NCBI GenBank assembly: GCA_963721005.1
Contig: CAVRHR010000005.1
Location: forward strand, 620,001-684,000
From: VAZQ01 sp963721005
GTDB lineage: Bacteria; Pseudomonadota; Alphaproteobacteria; Rhizobiales; Xanthobacteraceae
Direction of reading: 5' to 3'
Length of the DNA stretch: 64,000 bases
Part shown: positions 52,999 through 61,252 of the stretch, piece after piece
Numbering within the stretch: position 1 is the first letter of the stretch
Layout of the letters: each line of letters begins with the position of its first letter
Position numbers and translations under genes: made by a program
The notes under the pieces: model-generated
Databases searched by the model: none
Told to the model about the DNA's origin: nothing
The model's input: the letters and a program-made list of their open reading frames with translations, nothing else

Positions 52999-53322
52999 AT
53001 GAAGGCGATCGACAAGGTGTTCAAGGCCCTGGCCGATCCGAGCCGCCGCCAGCTGCTCGACCGCCTGCACGCCAAAAATGGGCAGACCCTGACCGAGCTG
53101 TGCCAAGGGCTCGACATGGCGCGGCAGTCGGTCACGCAGCACCTCGGCCTGCTCGAGGACGCCAACCTCATCTCGGTCGAGCGGCAAGGGCGGGAAAAGC
53201 TGCACTACTTCAATCCGGTTCCGATCCACGAGATCTACGAGCGCTGGATCCGGAAATTCGAGCAGCCGCGCCTCGATGCCCTGCACAGCTTCAAGACCAA
53301 GCTTGAAAGGAAGCAACCATGA
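52999..53322 (+). CDS. ArsR-family winged-helix regulator
   Basis: I chose ATG 52999 rather than an upstream in-frame start at 52921 because similarity begins at MKAIDKVFKALADPSRRQLL. The 107-residue protein has the winged-helix QTLTELCQGLDMARQSVTQH, LGLLEDANLISVERQGREK and HYFNPVPIHEIYERW. No metal-binding CVC motif is present, so this is the subtype commonly paired with SRPBCC (AHSA1) genes, which sense no metal. It overlaps the next gene by four bases (ATGA). Confidence 0.9.
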   Translation: MKAIDKVFKALADPSRRQLLDRLHAKNGQTLTELCQGLDMARQSVTQHLGLLEDANLISVERQGREKLHYFNPVPIHEIYERWIRKFEQPRLDALHSFKTKLERKQP

Positions 53323-53756
53323 GCGACGAGAAATTCGTCTACATCACCTACATCGCCGCCGCGCCGCACACGGTCTGGGAGGCGCTCATCGCCGGCGAGC
53401 TGACGCGCCAATACTGGCAGCACGAGCACGTCACCGATTGGACCCCGGGCTCCAAATGGGAGCTGGTGGCGAACGACGCCGCGCGCACCGTCAAGCATGT
53501 CGGCCAGGTGCTGGAATGCGTGCCCGACAAGCGCCTGGTGCTGACCTGGGGCGATGTCGCCGACGCCGCCGACCCCGCCAAGCATTCACGCGTCGCCATC
53601 GACATCGCGCCGGTCGGCGAGATGGTGCGCTTGACCGTGACGCACGAGGAGCTCTCGGCGGACATGAGGCGCAAGATCAGCCGGGGCTGGCCGCTGGTGC
53701 TGGCGAGCCTCAAATCATTTCTCGAGACCGGACGTCCGCTCGATATCTGGGCTTGA
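53319..53756 (+). CDS. SRPBCC (AHSA1-like) domain protein
   Basis: The start overlaps the ArsR stop (ATGA), implying translational coupling. The 145-residue product has FVYITYIAAAPHTVWEALIA, LTRQYWQHEHVTDWTPGSKW, LECVPDKRLVLTWGDV and MRRKISRGWPLVLASLKSFL, the START-like SRPBCC fold. The presumed role is binding a hydrophobic ligand. It lies with another SRPBCC gene and an ArsR regulator, probably as one regulated unit. Confidence 0.9.
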   Translation: MSDEKFVYITYIAAAPHTVWEALIAGELTRQYWQHEHVTDWTPGSKWELVANDAARTVKHVGQVLECVPDKRLVLTWGDVADAADPAKHSRVAIDIAPVGEMVRLTVTHEELSADMRRKISRGWPLVLASLKSFLETGRPLDIWA

Positions 53757-53803
53757 TTCGCGGCATCCCCTCCCCCTACCCCAACCCGCTAAGGAGACTC
53801 GAC

Positions 53804-54232
53804 ATGCCCGATATTCTTCACCGCGTCGGCATCGACGCCAATCCCGACCAGGTGTTTAACGCACTCACCACCATCGAAGGCCTGCGCGGCTGGTGGAGCC
53901 AGACCGCATCCGGCGACGCCGGTAAGGGCGGCACCATCAAATACGGCTTCTGCGACATGCGTGTCGTTGCCGCCGAGCCCGGCAAGCTGGTGCATTGGCG
54001 CTGCATCGGCGGCCCCGACGAATGGCTCGGTACCGAGGTGATCTTCCGGCTCGACCGCAAGCAAGATCAGACCTTCGTGGTGTTCAAGCACGCGAGCTGG
54101 CGGGAGCCGGTCGAATTCATGCACCATTGCAGCACCAAATGGGCGACGTTCCTGCTCAGCCTGCGCGACCTGGTGGAGCGGTCCGACGGGCACCCGATTC
54201 CGCATGACCTCAAGATTGCGGTGAACGGCTGA
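53804..54232 (+). CDS. SRPBCC (AHSA1-like) domain protein, second copy
   Basis: ATG 53804 follows TAAGGAGACTCGAC, 47 bp after the preceding gene. The 142-residue protein has ILHRVGIDANPDQVFNALTT, GLRGWWSQTASGDAGKGG, EPGKLVHWRCIGGPDEW, VIFRLDRKQDQTFVVFKH and MHHCSTKWATFLLSLRDLVE. The Cys in MHHCSTKW is conserved in this subgroup. Likely the third gene of the ArsR operon. Confidence 0.85.
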   Translation: MPDILHRVGIDANPDQVFNALTTIEGLRGWWSQTASGDAGKGGTIKYGFCDMRVVAAEPGKLVHWRCIGGPDEWLGTEVIFRLDRKQDQTFVVFKHASWREPVEFMHHCSTKWATFLLSLRDLVERSDGHPIPHDLKIAVNG

Positions 54233-54257
54233 TCGAACTAGCCCCGCGAGGTCGAGA

Positions 54258-54277
54258 GCGCGGGCAAAAGCCCGCGC
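54258..54277. terminator. Hairpin between convergent genes
   Basis: Stem GCGCGGGC/GCCCGCGC, loop AAAA, 25 bp after the SRPBCC gene and before the opposing ABC binding-protein gene. There is no T run. Confidence 0.4.
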
Positions 54278-54338
54278 GTCCCGAACCAGGCAGCGCTCGC
54301 TGCTGCCCCCTTCGCGACCGCCGGCGAGAGCCAACCGC

Positions 54339-55298
54339 CTAATTCTCCTCGCCCAAGCCGCGGAACACCTCGCTCAGCTGGGCACTCATGGGCAGGTCGA
54401 GCGATTCGCCGTTCGGGCCGGGCTGCAGAAACCACCTGCGATACGTACCCGTAAGCGCTCGCCGTTGCGCCAGGACCCCGAAGGCGCGGGCCACCGCCGC
54501 TCCCATCAGGGCATCGTCCCGGCGGAACATGATGCCGTACGGCTCGTAGGTTATGAAATCGCCGACCACCGCCATGCTGGCCTCGGCCTTACGGGCAACG
54601 ACGAAGCCGTAAAGCAGCACATCGTCGGTCGCGAACGCGTCGGCCTTGCCGTCCGCCAGCAGGGCGTAGCTCGCGTCGTGGTCGCGGGCCGAGACGATGG
54701 CGATGCCGAGCTGGTACTTGCTGTTGAGCTGCTTCATCGCGGCTTCGTTGGTGGTGCCGGCGGTGACGACCAGCGTCTTGCCGCCGAGATCCCTATAGGA
54801 GGCGATGCCAGAGGATCGCTTCACCAGGAGCTTGGTGCCGGCGACGTAGATGATGGGCGAGAAGGCGACGCTTTGCTGGCGCTCGGCATTGCTGGTCGTG
54901 GAGCCGCATTCGAGATCGACCTTGCCGGATGTCACCGCTTCCATGCGGTTTTCAGCCGTCACGGGCGCGAAGTCGGCACGGGTCGGATTGCCGCCCAGCT
55001 CGCGCACGATCTCCTCGACGATGCCGAGACACAGGTCGATGGAATATCCGAGCGGCCGCGATGCGCCATTCCGCACGAAGGAGAATGGAAAGGAGGCCTC
55101 GCGATAGCCGATGACGACGACGCCGCTGTCACGCACCTTCTTCAGCGTCCCGGACAGGATGGCGGGCATGCTATCCTCGCTCGCCGGAGGCGGCGCGGTG
55201 CGATCGGCCCCGATCAGATCCTCGGCCGCGGCGCGCCCGGCCGGCAGCGCCTGGGCCCCGAGCGCCAAGGCGACGGCGAGCCGGATGGTCTTGTTCAT
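54339..55298 (-). CDS. Amino-acid ABC transporter periplasmic binding protein (glutamate/aspartate GltI-like)
   Basis: I chose ATG 55298 for the signal peptide (RLAVALALGAQALPAGRAAA). The 319-residue product has the SBP_bac_3 motifs: GVVVIGYREASFPFSFV, GYSIDLCLGIVEEIV, DLECGSTTSNAERQQSVAFS, VAGTKLLVK, GKTLVVTAGTTNEA and DAFATDDVLLYG. This branch includes glutamate/aspartate binding proteins. It lies 26 bp after a DAACS symporter gene on the same strand, and no ABC permease is adjacent, so its transporter partner is elsewhere. Confidence 0.85.
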   Translation of the reverse strand: MNKTIRLAVALALGAQALPAGRAAAEDLIGADRTAPPPASEDSMPAILSGTLKKVRDSGVVVIGYREASFPFSFVRNGASRPLGYSIDLCLGIVEEIVRELGGNPTRADFAPVTAENRMEAVTSGKVDLECGSTTSNAERQQSVAFSPIIYVAGTKLLVKRSSGIASYRDLGGKTLVVTAGTTNEAAMKQLNSKYQLGIAIVSARDHDASYALLADGKADAFATDDVLLYGFVVARKAEASMAVVGDFITYEPYGIMFRRDDALMGAAVARAFGVLAQRRALTGTYRRWFLQPGPNGESLDLPMSAQLSEVFRGLGEEN

Positions 55299-55324
55299 GG
55301 CGGTCTTCTCCCGCACACGGCCGG

Positions 55325-56593
55325 CTAGGCGTGCGCCGGCCGCGGCGCCACCGCGGCCGGAACATCGTCCCGGGCTGGACCAAGCTCCTTCTCGAACTTG
55401 GCCACTGCCGACGCCGCGAGCGAATTGCCGATCACGTTGGTGGCACTGCGCCCCATGTCCAAGAACTGGTCGATGCCCAGGATCAGCAGGAGACCGGCCT
55501 CCGGAATGCCGAACTGCTTAAGCGTCGCGAGGATGACGACCAGCGAAGCGCGCGGCACGCCGGCGACGCCCTTCGAGGTGAGCATGAGCACCGCCGCCAT
55601 GGCGAACTGCTTGCTGAGCGGCATGTCGACGTTGTAGGCCTGCGCGATGAACATCGAGGCGAAGGTGCAATACGCCATGGTACCGTCGAGGTTGAAGGAA
55701 TAGCCGAGCGGCAGGACGAAGCTCGCGATTTTCTTCGACACCCCGAACCGTTCGAGCTGCTCGAGGATCTTGGGATAGGAGGCTTCCGAGCTCGCGGTCG
55801 AGAACGCCAGCAGGAACGGCTCGTACATCCGCTTGACCAGGTCGGCCATGCGGGTTCCGAGCGTGAGATAACCGACGAAAATCAGGATAGCCCACAGCAC
55901 CGCAAGGGTGAGATAGAAGCCGCCGAGGAATTTGGCGAAGTTCAGCAGGATGCCGGGTCCCGATTTGGTGATGACCGAGGCCACCGAGGCGCACACCGCG
56001 ATGGGCGCGAGCTTCATCACATAGCCGGTGATGATCAGCATCATGTGCGAGACGTTGTCGGCGAACTCGATCAGCGGATGACCGCGCTCCCCCAGCGCCA
56101 CCAGCGCGACGCCGGCGAAGATCGAGAACACCACGATCTGCAGGATCTCGCCGTCGGCGAGCGCCTTGAAGATCGAGGTCGGCACCACATGATCGATGAA
56201 ATTCTCGATGCTGAAGGCCGAGGTGGCGAGGTTGGCGGTCGCGCTGCTCTGATCGGCGATGACGATGCCCACTCCCGGCTGCAGCAGGTTCACCATCAGC
56301 AGGCCGAGCAGCAGCGAGACGATCGAGGCGCACACGAACCAGCCCATGGTCTTGGCGCCGACCCGCCCGACCGTCGCCGCGTCGCCCATGTGGCCGATGC
56401 CGACCACCAGCGTGGATAGCACGAGCGGGCCGATGATCATCTTGATCAGCCTGAGAAAGATGGAGCTGATCATCGACATGTATTTGGCGACGTCGGCCGC
56501 CGTCGAGGGGTCCGGAAGCGAATAATAGCTGGTGATGCCGAGGATGACACCGAGCACCAAACCGGCCATCACATAGAGGAAATTCCTGTTCAA
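55325..56593 (-). CDS. Dicarboxylate/amino acid:cation symporter (DAACS family)
   Basis: The 422-residue protein has about eight TM helices and two re-entrant loops. Motifs: FLRLIKMIIGPLVLSTLVVG, the serine-rich STASSEASYPKILEQLERFG, GYSFNLDGTMAYCTFASMFI (NLDGT hairpin loop) and GVAGVPRASLVVILATLKQF. It takes up C4-dicarboxylates or glutamate/aspartate with protons or sodium. Paired with the amino-acid binding protein gene, it suggests a locus for acidic amino acid use, though each protein normally works in a separate transport class. Confidence 0.93.
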   Translation of the reverse strand: MNRNFLYVMAGLVLGVILGITSYYSLPDPSTAADVAKYMSMISSIFLRLIKMIIGPLVLSTLVVGIGHMGDAATVGRVGAKTMGWFVCASIVSLLLGLLMVNLLQPGVGIVIADQSSATANLATSAFSIENFIDHVVPTSIFKALADGEILQIVVFSIFAGVALVALGERGHPLIEFADNVSHMMLIITGYVMKLAPIAVCASVASVITKSGPGILLNFAKFLGGFYLTLAVLWAILIFVGYLTLGTRMADLVKRMYEPFLLAFSTASSEASYPKILEQLERFGVSKKIASFVLPLGYSFNLDGTMAYCTFASMFIAQAYNVDMPLSKQFAMAAVLMLTSKGVAGVPRASLVVILATLKQFGIPEAGLLLILGIDQFLDMGRSATNVIGNSLAASAVAKFEKELGPARDDVPAAVAPRPAHA

Positions 56594-56803
56594 GGCGGCC
56601 TCCCTGCGGGTTTCGGCGCGGGATCATCGTTGATCCGCGCCGCCGACTGGCCGAAGCTCCCGCGATGGCGGAATACGTCCGGTCCGGCGGCTGGCTCGCG
56701 ATCATCGACGCCCACGTCAAAATACTCAAGTGGCCGCGGGCGAAGGGGCGAACCAACGCACGGCGCAGACGCCCCCAAGCACTCACCTCCCGGCCAGCCC
56801 GCT
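56594..56803. other. Intergenic region
   Basis: No gene or notable repeat; it lies between two genes of the same orientation. Confidence 0.3.
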
Positions 56804-57961
56804 TCAGCCCGACGGGGCGGGCGGAGGGACGCGATCATAGTAGCGGCAGAGCAGAGCTGCGGAGGCGCCGGCGGCCGGTACGGCAAGCAGGATCCCGGCC
56901 GACAGCGGAAGGCCCGCCGAGGCGAAGCCCGCCGCGATCAGGCAGGCGCCACCGCAGCCGATGTCCCAGGCGCCCTCGGTGACGATGTGGAAGCGCAGCG
57001 GACAGGGCGACGCCTTGGCGAGATTGTAGAGCGGCGTCATCATCGCCGGCATCATCAGCGCCGAGGAGAAGGCGCCGGCCGCGTTGGCGGTGACGGCGAG
57101 CCAGGGCGAGCCGACGCTCGCGGCCCGCAGCAGGACCACCGCTGTCGCCACCGCATAGGCGATGAGGACGGAACGACGGCCGAAGCCGGCATCGATGTGG
57201 CGGCCGAGCGAGAGCCCGCACGCCGCGCCGACCAGCGCCGCGAGCGCCATGGCGCCCCCATAGGCCGAAAAGCTTTCGCCGAGCGAGATGAACAGGGCGA
57301 TCTGCCAGACGTAGTGGTAGCCGGCCGCGAAGGCGCCGTCCGCCAGGAAGAGCATCGACCCGAATTGCGCGGCTCGAAAGGCGCCCAGTGCCACGGGAGC
57401 CACCACGACATCCGGCGCGCCGATGAGCGGCAGGACGGCGAGCGCCTGGATCAGCCCCACGGCCACGAAAGTCGGCCCGGCACCGGCCGTGACCAGCGCC
57501 CAGCCGCCCAGCAGCGGAGCCACGATCCCGAGCAGCGTCGCCAGCGCCTCGCGCGCGCCGATCTGGTGGCCGCGATGCTCGGCGTCGCCGATGGCGGCGA
57601 AATAGGCGTGAAAGCAGGTCCAGTAGAATACGCCGCCGAGCGAGGCCACCAGGGTAAAGACCGCCAAGGGCAGGTCCACGCCATGCACCAGGGTCAGGAT
57701 CAGGTATGCGGCGGCATGCGCGAGCGTGCCGAAAATGAGCGCGCGCCGCAGGCCAAAGCGAAGCGCGAACGGCAGAACCACCGGGCGCATGACGAAGCGG
57801 CCGGCCAACAGCGCCGCCAGCACCGACAGCGTGGCCGGGACCGACACCCCGGCGCGCAGCAGATAGACGAAGATGAAGACGCCGCCGCCCGCCTCGGCGA
57901 AGGCCTGGATGCCATAGTGCAGGTTGGCGCGGTTGACCGCGCGGTTACGAAAGAAGGCCAT
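56804..57961 (-). CDS. MFS transporter of unknown substrate
   Basis: The 385-residue protein has 11-12 predicted TM helices: YGIQAFAEAGGGVFIFVYLL, ATLSVLAALLAGRFVMRPVV, LIFGTLAHAAAYLILTLVHG, and a central loop. Motif A is poorly conserved (FALRFGLRRALIFG), as in some alphaproteobacterial MFS of unknown role. REALATLLGIVAPLLGGWAL resembles the motif C helix. There is no close neighbour in an operon. Confidence 0.75.
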   Translation of the reverse strand: MAFFRNRAVNRANLHYGIQAFAEAGGGVFIFVYLLRAGVSVPATLSVLAALLAGRFVMRPVVLPFALRFGLRRALIFGTLAHAAAYLILTLVHGVDLPLAVFTLVASLGGVFYWTCFHAYFAAIGDAEHRGHQIGAREALATLLGIVAPLLGGWALVTAGAGPTFVAVGLIQALAVLPLIGAPDVVVAPVALGAFRAAQFGSMLFLADGAFAAGYHYVWQIALFISLGESFSAYGGAMALAALVGAACGLSLGRHIDAGFGRRSVLIAYAVATAVVLLRAASVGSPWLAVTANAAGAFSSALMMPAMMTPLYNLAKASPCPLRFHIVTEGAWDIGCGGACLIAAGFASAGLPLSAGILLAVPAAGASAALLCRYYDRVPPPAPSG

Positions 57962-58260
57962 GCGGATGGGGGCTCGGGTGGATGGGAAGATACGGACGCG
58001 CTGCTCATGCCCTGTTGAGGCACGGTGCGCGCCGGACGGGGCGGTGGTCCGGCTGGAACGTCGACCAAGCGTATGCGATCAAGTCTCTCATGTGAATATG
58101 CGGCCGCGACACCGTCTGCGAAGAACTGGATGCGTCAGGACGAGTGGGACTGATTCCGTCATTCCCCAGCGGACACTCTGCGCGGTACGTTGCGCTGTCC
58201 GGGCGATTGTGATCAAGGCCGAACCGGACCGACCCGCATCCGCTTGAACCAGAGTCGCAC
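57962..58260. other. Intergenic region between divergent genes
   Basis: No gene is visible. It should contain the promoters of the MFS gene (minus) and the DUF6151 gene (plus). Confidence 0.3.
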
Positions 58261-58809
58261 ATGCCCTTAAACCTTCCGCTTCGGTGCCGGTGCGGCCGAA
58301 TGCGCAAGGACTGCCAGGCGTTCGCCCATTTCCTCGAGCGGGCTGACGTGCTCGACCCCGCGGGCGGCACCGACATCTTCCACATGCCGCCCGGGCGCGT
58401 GAAGCTCACTGCGGGCACGGACGCGCTGCAATGCCTGCGCCTCTCCGACAAGGTCTTGCGCTGGTACGCCGAATGTTGCCGCACGCCCATTGCCAATACC
58501 CCCGCCCGGCCGGGCTTCCCGGTCATCGGCATGGTTCATTCCTTCATGGACCATGCCGCCGACGGACGTTCGCGGGACGAGACGCTCGGCCCGCCGCTCT
58601 GCCGCATCTACGAAGGCTCCGCGGTCGGACCGTTGCCGCCGAACGCGCCCGGCCCGCCGTCGCTTGAACTGTTCGCTCGGCGCGGGGCAAAGCTGCTCGG
58701 CTGGTGGCTGCACCGGCTCGGTCGGCCGACGCCGTTCTTCGATGAGCGGACCAAGGCCCCGCTGGCCGTGCCGCGTGTCCTCACGCCGAGCGAGCGCGCG
58801 GGTCTTTGA
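58261..58809 (+). CDS. DUF6151-like protein with an internal deletion of a Cys motif
   Basis: The 182-residue protein opens LPLRCRCGRMRKDCQAFAHF, then LDPAGGTDIFHMPPGRVKL, CLRLSDKVLRWYAECCRTP and NTPARPGFPVIG. In the family, from memory, a CxCGxxxG start is followed about 15-20 residues later by CYCxDCQAF; here CRCGRMR runs straight into DCQAF, so a short segment with one Cys pair appears deleted in frame. GFA-like zinc binding is therefore doubtful. The ribosome-binding site is weak. It may be a degenerate or recently altered copy. Confidence 0.6.
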   Translation: MPLNLPLRCRCGRMRKDCQAFAHFLERADVLDPAGGTDIFHMPPGRVKLTAGTDALQCLRLSDKVLRWYAECCRTPIANTPARPGFPVIGMVHSFMDHAADGRSRDETLGPPLCRIYEGSAVGPLPPNAPGPPSLELFARRGAKLLGWWLHRLGRPTPFFDERTKAPLAVPRVLTPSERAGL

Positions 58810-58872
58810 TCCAGTGGTTATTCGATTTCCCACCAGAGCGTGACAGGTGGAATCGGTGACCACCCTCTTCGT

Positions 58873-58971
58873 CGTCCCGGCCCATAGCGCGTCGAAGACG
58901 CGCGTAAACGCGCTTATGGCGCCGGGACCCATACGCCGTGTTCCCTCGATCGGGCACGGCGTATGGGTCCC
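58873..58971. repeat. Two adjacent long hairpins
   Basis: The first is TCCCGGCCCATAGCGCGT (58873 on) with ACGCGCTTATGGCGCCGGGA (about 18 bp, two gaps). The second is GGGACCCATACGCCGTG (58924-58940) with CACGGCGTATGGGTCCC (58955-58971), 17 perfect base pairs and a 14-nt loop. They are intergenic repeats of the alphaproteobacterial type; 58810-59443 contains no gene. Confidence 0.7.
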
Positions 58972-59187
58972 TGCTTTCGCAGGGACAACTCCGCGAGAGT
59001 ATCGACGATCGCGAACTTGCTCGATCAGCACGCACCGAAATTCGCCCGCAAAATCAATGGGGGCTCCTGTAAAGAACAAGAGATTTACAGGGCCGGAGAA
59101 TTTCGTGTGCAAAGTCAGCGACGTGCGCCGCGAGCAGCCGCGAATATCAGGCTTTATCAAGCGGAGAACACGCCCGGTTGCCAACTC

Positions 59188-59253
59188 GTAGGGGCGGCCC
59201 TTGTGGCCGCCCTCCTGTCGACCGCCGCGGGCGCCCACGAGAGGCGCCCCTAC
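59188..59253. repeat. Paired GC-rich hairpin repeat, second copy
   Basis: GTAGGGGCGGCCCTTGTGG.. and GGCGCCCACGAGAGGCGCCC form the same two-hairpin pattern as 35461-35515, in reverse orientation. Confidence 0.6.
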
Positions 59254-59284
59254 GTGACAGCTCGTCCACGGACACCGACCAAGC

Positions 59285-59345
59285 AAAAGCCCGGCGCGGT
59301 CTCCCGCCCGGGCACACCAACTCAGTTTCAATTTCACGAATAATC
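59285..59345 (-). repeat. Dispersed intergenic repeat, copy D (partial, reversed)
   Basis: Read on the minus strand: GTGAAATTGAAACTGAGTTG, then GCCCGGGCGGGAGACCGCGC and CGGGCTTTTGC. It corresponds to GCGAAATTGAAACTCCAGAA and the core of copy C at 35040-35095. Confidence 0.6.
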
Positions 59346-59443
59346 TGATTTGCACAGCAGCGTCAACACCGGAGTGCTCTCCTCTCCGAGCCGCTTCTCG
59401 TCGTAATGCCGCGTGATGGGACGCGAAGGCCCCCCGGAAAATT

Positions 59444-59854
59444 TCAGTCTATCCTTGCCAAGACCTGCTCCAGATTGCCGAAGAACTTCTGCCACCCGAA
59501 CTTGGCGCCCTGGTAGGCCTGCTGCTGATCTGCCCGGAAGCCCGACTGCTCCATGCGCAGGTGGGTCCCGGCGCGCGTCGGGGTGAGAGTCCAGGTGACG
59601 ACGCTCTCGAGTCCATAGGCCGCCCAGGTGTAGGACAGCGTCTTGTTCGGCTCGACCGCCCGGACCTTGCAGTCGACCGCGCCCCAGTCTGCCCGAAGAT
59701 TGAAACCGTGGCCCACGACCGGCTTGAAATCGTTCTTCATGAGCCACTCCTCGATCAGGTGCGGTTGCGTCAACGCGCGCCAGATCTTTTCCGGCGAATG
59801 AGGGATATCCCGTTCGACGACGACGGAGAGCGTTTCGGTCGCAGCATTGGTCAT
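59444..59854 (-). CDS. SRPBCC (AHSA1-like) domain protein
   Basis: The 136-residue product has TLSVVVERDIPHSPEKIWRA, LTQPHLIEEWLMKNDFKPVV, KTLSYTWAAYGLESVVTWTL and FGWQKFFGNLEQVLARID. The SRPBCC fold and its position downstream of DUF1801 and ArsR genes match common AHSA1-ArsR modules. It ends the minus-strand unit. Confidence 0.88.
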   Translation of the reverse strand: MTNAATETLSVVVERDIPHSPEKIWRALTQPHLIEEWLMKNDFKPVVGHGFNLRADWGAVDCKVRAVEPNKTLSYTWAAYGLESVVTWTLTPTRAGTHLRMEQSGFRADQQQAYQGAKFGWQKFFGNLEQVLARID

Positions 59855-59881
59855 TGGTCGCTCCTTTTTTCGAGACGCTCC

Positions 59882-60367
59882 TCAAGCGCTGTTTGGTTTC
59901 TTCTTCGCCGGCGCCGAGGTGTTCAGCGCCGCGGCGGCGCGAACGAGCGCCTGCAACGCCTTCACGTCGATCTTGTCGCCCGCATGGATATCGATGGCAC
60001 GCCGGGTGTTGCCTTCGAGGCTGGAGTTGAAGAGGCGTGAAGGGTCCGCCAACGCGGCGCCCTTGGCGAAGGTCAGCTTCACCACACTCTTGTAGGTCTC
60101 GCCGGTGCAGATGATGCCGGCGCGCGACCACACCGGAACCCCCCGCCACTTCCACTCCTCGACCACCTCGGGATCGGCCTGCTGGATGAGAGCTCGGACC
60201 CGAGCGAGCGTCTCGCCCCGCCAATCGCCGAGCTCCTCGATTCTCGCATCGATCAGCCGGGAGGGAGAGTCGCCGGCTTTTGCTTCCTTCGCGCCGCTCC
60301 CCTTCCTCGTGGTTGTCGTGGCTTTTTTGGCAGCGACGGAGCGCATTTTGGTCGCGGGCTTAATCAT
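59882..60367 (-). CDS. DUF1801 family protein
   Basis: ATG 60367 overlaps the ArsR stop (ATGA). The 161-residue product has an Ala/Lys/Thr-rich N-terminus and then the DUF1801 domain: RLIDARIEELGDWRGETLAR, ALIQQADPEVVEEWKWRGVP and VKLTFAKGAALADPSRLFNS. DUF1801 (YdhG/IscX-like fold) has no settled function; it often lies beside ArsR and SRPBCC genes. The lysine- and alanine-rich N- and C-termini may mediate nucleic-acid contacts. Confidence 0.85.
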   Translation of the reverse strand: MIKPATKMRSVAAKKATTTTRKGSGAKEAKAGDSPSRLIDARIEELGDWRGETLARVRALIQQADPEVVEEWKWRGVPVWSRAGIICTGETYKSVVKLTFAKGAALADPSRLFNSSLEGNTRRAIDIHAGDKIDVKALQALVRAAAALNTSAPAKKKPNSA

Positions 60368-60687
60368 TGGTCCATCCTTTTGAGCAGATCTTCGAGATGG
60401 TCGAACCGGCCCTGCCAGAAGCCGGCCATCTGGCTGGTCCAGTCGATCAGCGGCGCCAAGGCGCCGAGCTGCGCGCTGTAATGCGTCTGGCGGCCTTGGT
60501 GGCGGTCGCGCACCAGCCCGGCCTGCTTCAGAACCCCGAGGTGTTTTGAGACCGCCGGCTGCGAGACCCCGGCCCGCGCCGTCAGGGCCCCGACCGTCTG
60601 CTCTCCGTCGCGACACAGCCGCTCGAAGATGGCCCGCCGGGTCGGATCGGCGAGCGTTCTGAAAAGGCTGTCGTGGGACTGTGGCAT
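60364..60687 (-). CDS. ArsR-family winged-helix regulator
   Basis: The 107-residue protein has LFRTLADPTRRAIFERLCRD, TVGALTARAGVSQPAVSKHL and GVLKQAGLVRDRHQGRQTHY, the winged helix of the ArsR type without a metal-binding CVC. It is the likely repressor of its own operon (ArsR-DUF1801-SRPBCC). The ATG has no clear Shine-Dalgarno sequence, and the promoter lies 33-60 bp upstream. Organisation mirrors the module at 52999, but the proteins differ in sequence. Confidence 0.9.
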   Translation of the reverse strand: MPQSHDSLFRTLADPTRRAIFERLCRDGEQTVGALTARAGVSQPAVSKHLGVLKQAGLVRDRHQGRQTHYSAQLGALAPLIDWTSQMAGFWQGRFDHLEDLLKRMDQ

Positions 60688-60719
60688 CGCAATTCATAAC
60701 CGGTTGGCTATGGTCGAAA

Positions 60720-60747
60720 CCTATAACCAGCCAGATATATGAGTCAA
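60720..60747 (-). promoter_or_regulatory. Promoter of the ArsR-DUF1801-SRPBCC unit
   Basis: On the minus strand, -35 TTGACT (60747-60742), a 16-bp spacer, and -10 TATAGG (60725-60720). Repeats of (T/C)ATAACC occur at about 60695 and 60722 (plus-strand reading), within and downstream of the promoter, and AACCGGTT is a palindrome at 60698-60705; these are candidate operator sites. Confidence 0.5.
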
Positions 60748-61145
60748 GAGAGGGAAAGGCAGGCCGGCGCTTGCTCAAACCCCGTGGTCTTGGTCGGATG
60801 GATGCTCGGCATGGCCAATGGCCCCATGCGGGCATACACCTCGTTCGGCACCCCGTAGTCCTGCATCACTTGCGCGCTGTCGTTGAGACCGCAGGCCTCG
60901 CGTTGCACGACGAAGAGCCACAGCGCATAGCCGGCCTGCTCGACGAGACCACCGCGGATCATTCGATCGGAAGTGGCCGTCCGCGGGCAAGCGGCAAGTG
61001 CCGCCAGTGCGGCCTCGAGCCGCCGTCCGAGCCGTCCCAGCGCTGACGCCCGCTCCTGGGCCAGTTCGTATTCGAGAGTTGCGAATCCGGAACGAAGCAA
61101 ATCCAACGCCATGGGGCGCGCTCCGAAACGTGGCCTGTCGTTCAT
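60744..61145 (-). CDS. DUF6665 family protein
   Basis: Start 61145 (MNDRPRFGARPMALDLLRSG) is chosen over a TTG at 61178 and an ATG at 61112 because the family usually has a short N-terminal arm; this is not certain. The protein of about 133 residues has the helical core LEYELAQERASALGRLGRRL and EAALAALAACPRTATSDRMI, then QAGYALWLFVVQREACGLND. A C-terminal YGVPNEVYARMG segment is conserved in relatives. The function is unknown. It ends at 60744, at the edge of the ArsR promoter. Confidence 0.7.
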   Translation of the reverse strand: MNDRPRFGARPMALDLLRSGFATLEYELAQERASALGRLGRRLEAALAALAACPRTATSDRMIRGGLVEQAGYALWLFVVQREACGLNDSAQVMQDYGVPNEVYARMGPLAMPSIHPTKTTGFEQAPACLSLS

Positions 61146-61252
61146 CCCTGATATATTGGTCGGCAGGGAGGCGTTCAAGATAAGCCGCCGCAGTGCGCGA
61201 AGTTATGCAAAATGGGAGTTGCGGCGTTTCATTTTGACTCGTTGTGTTCGGG

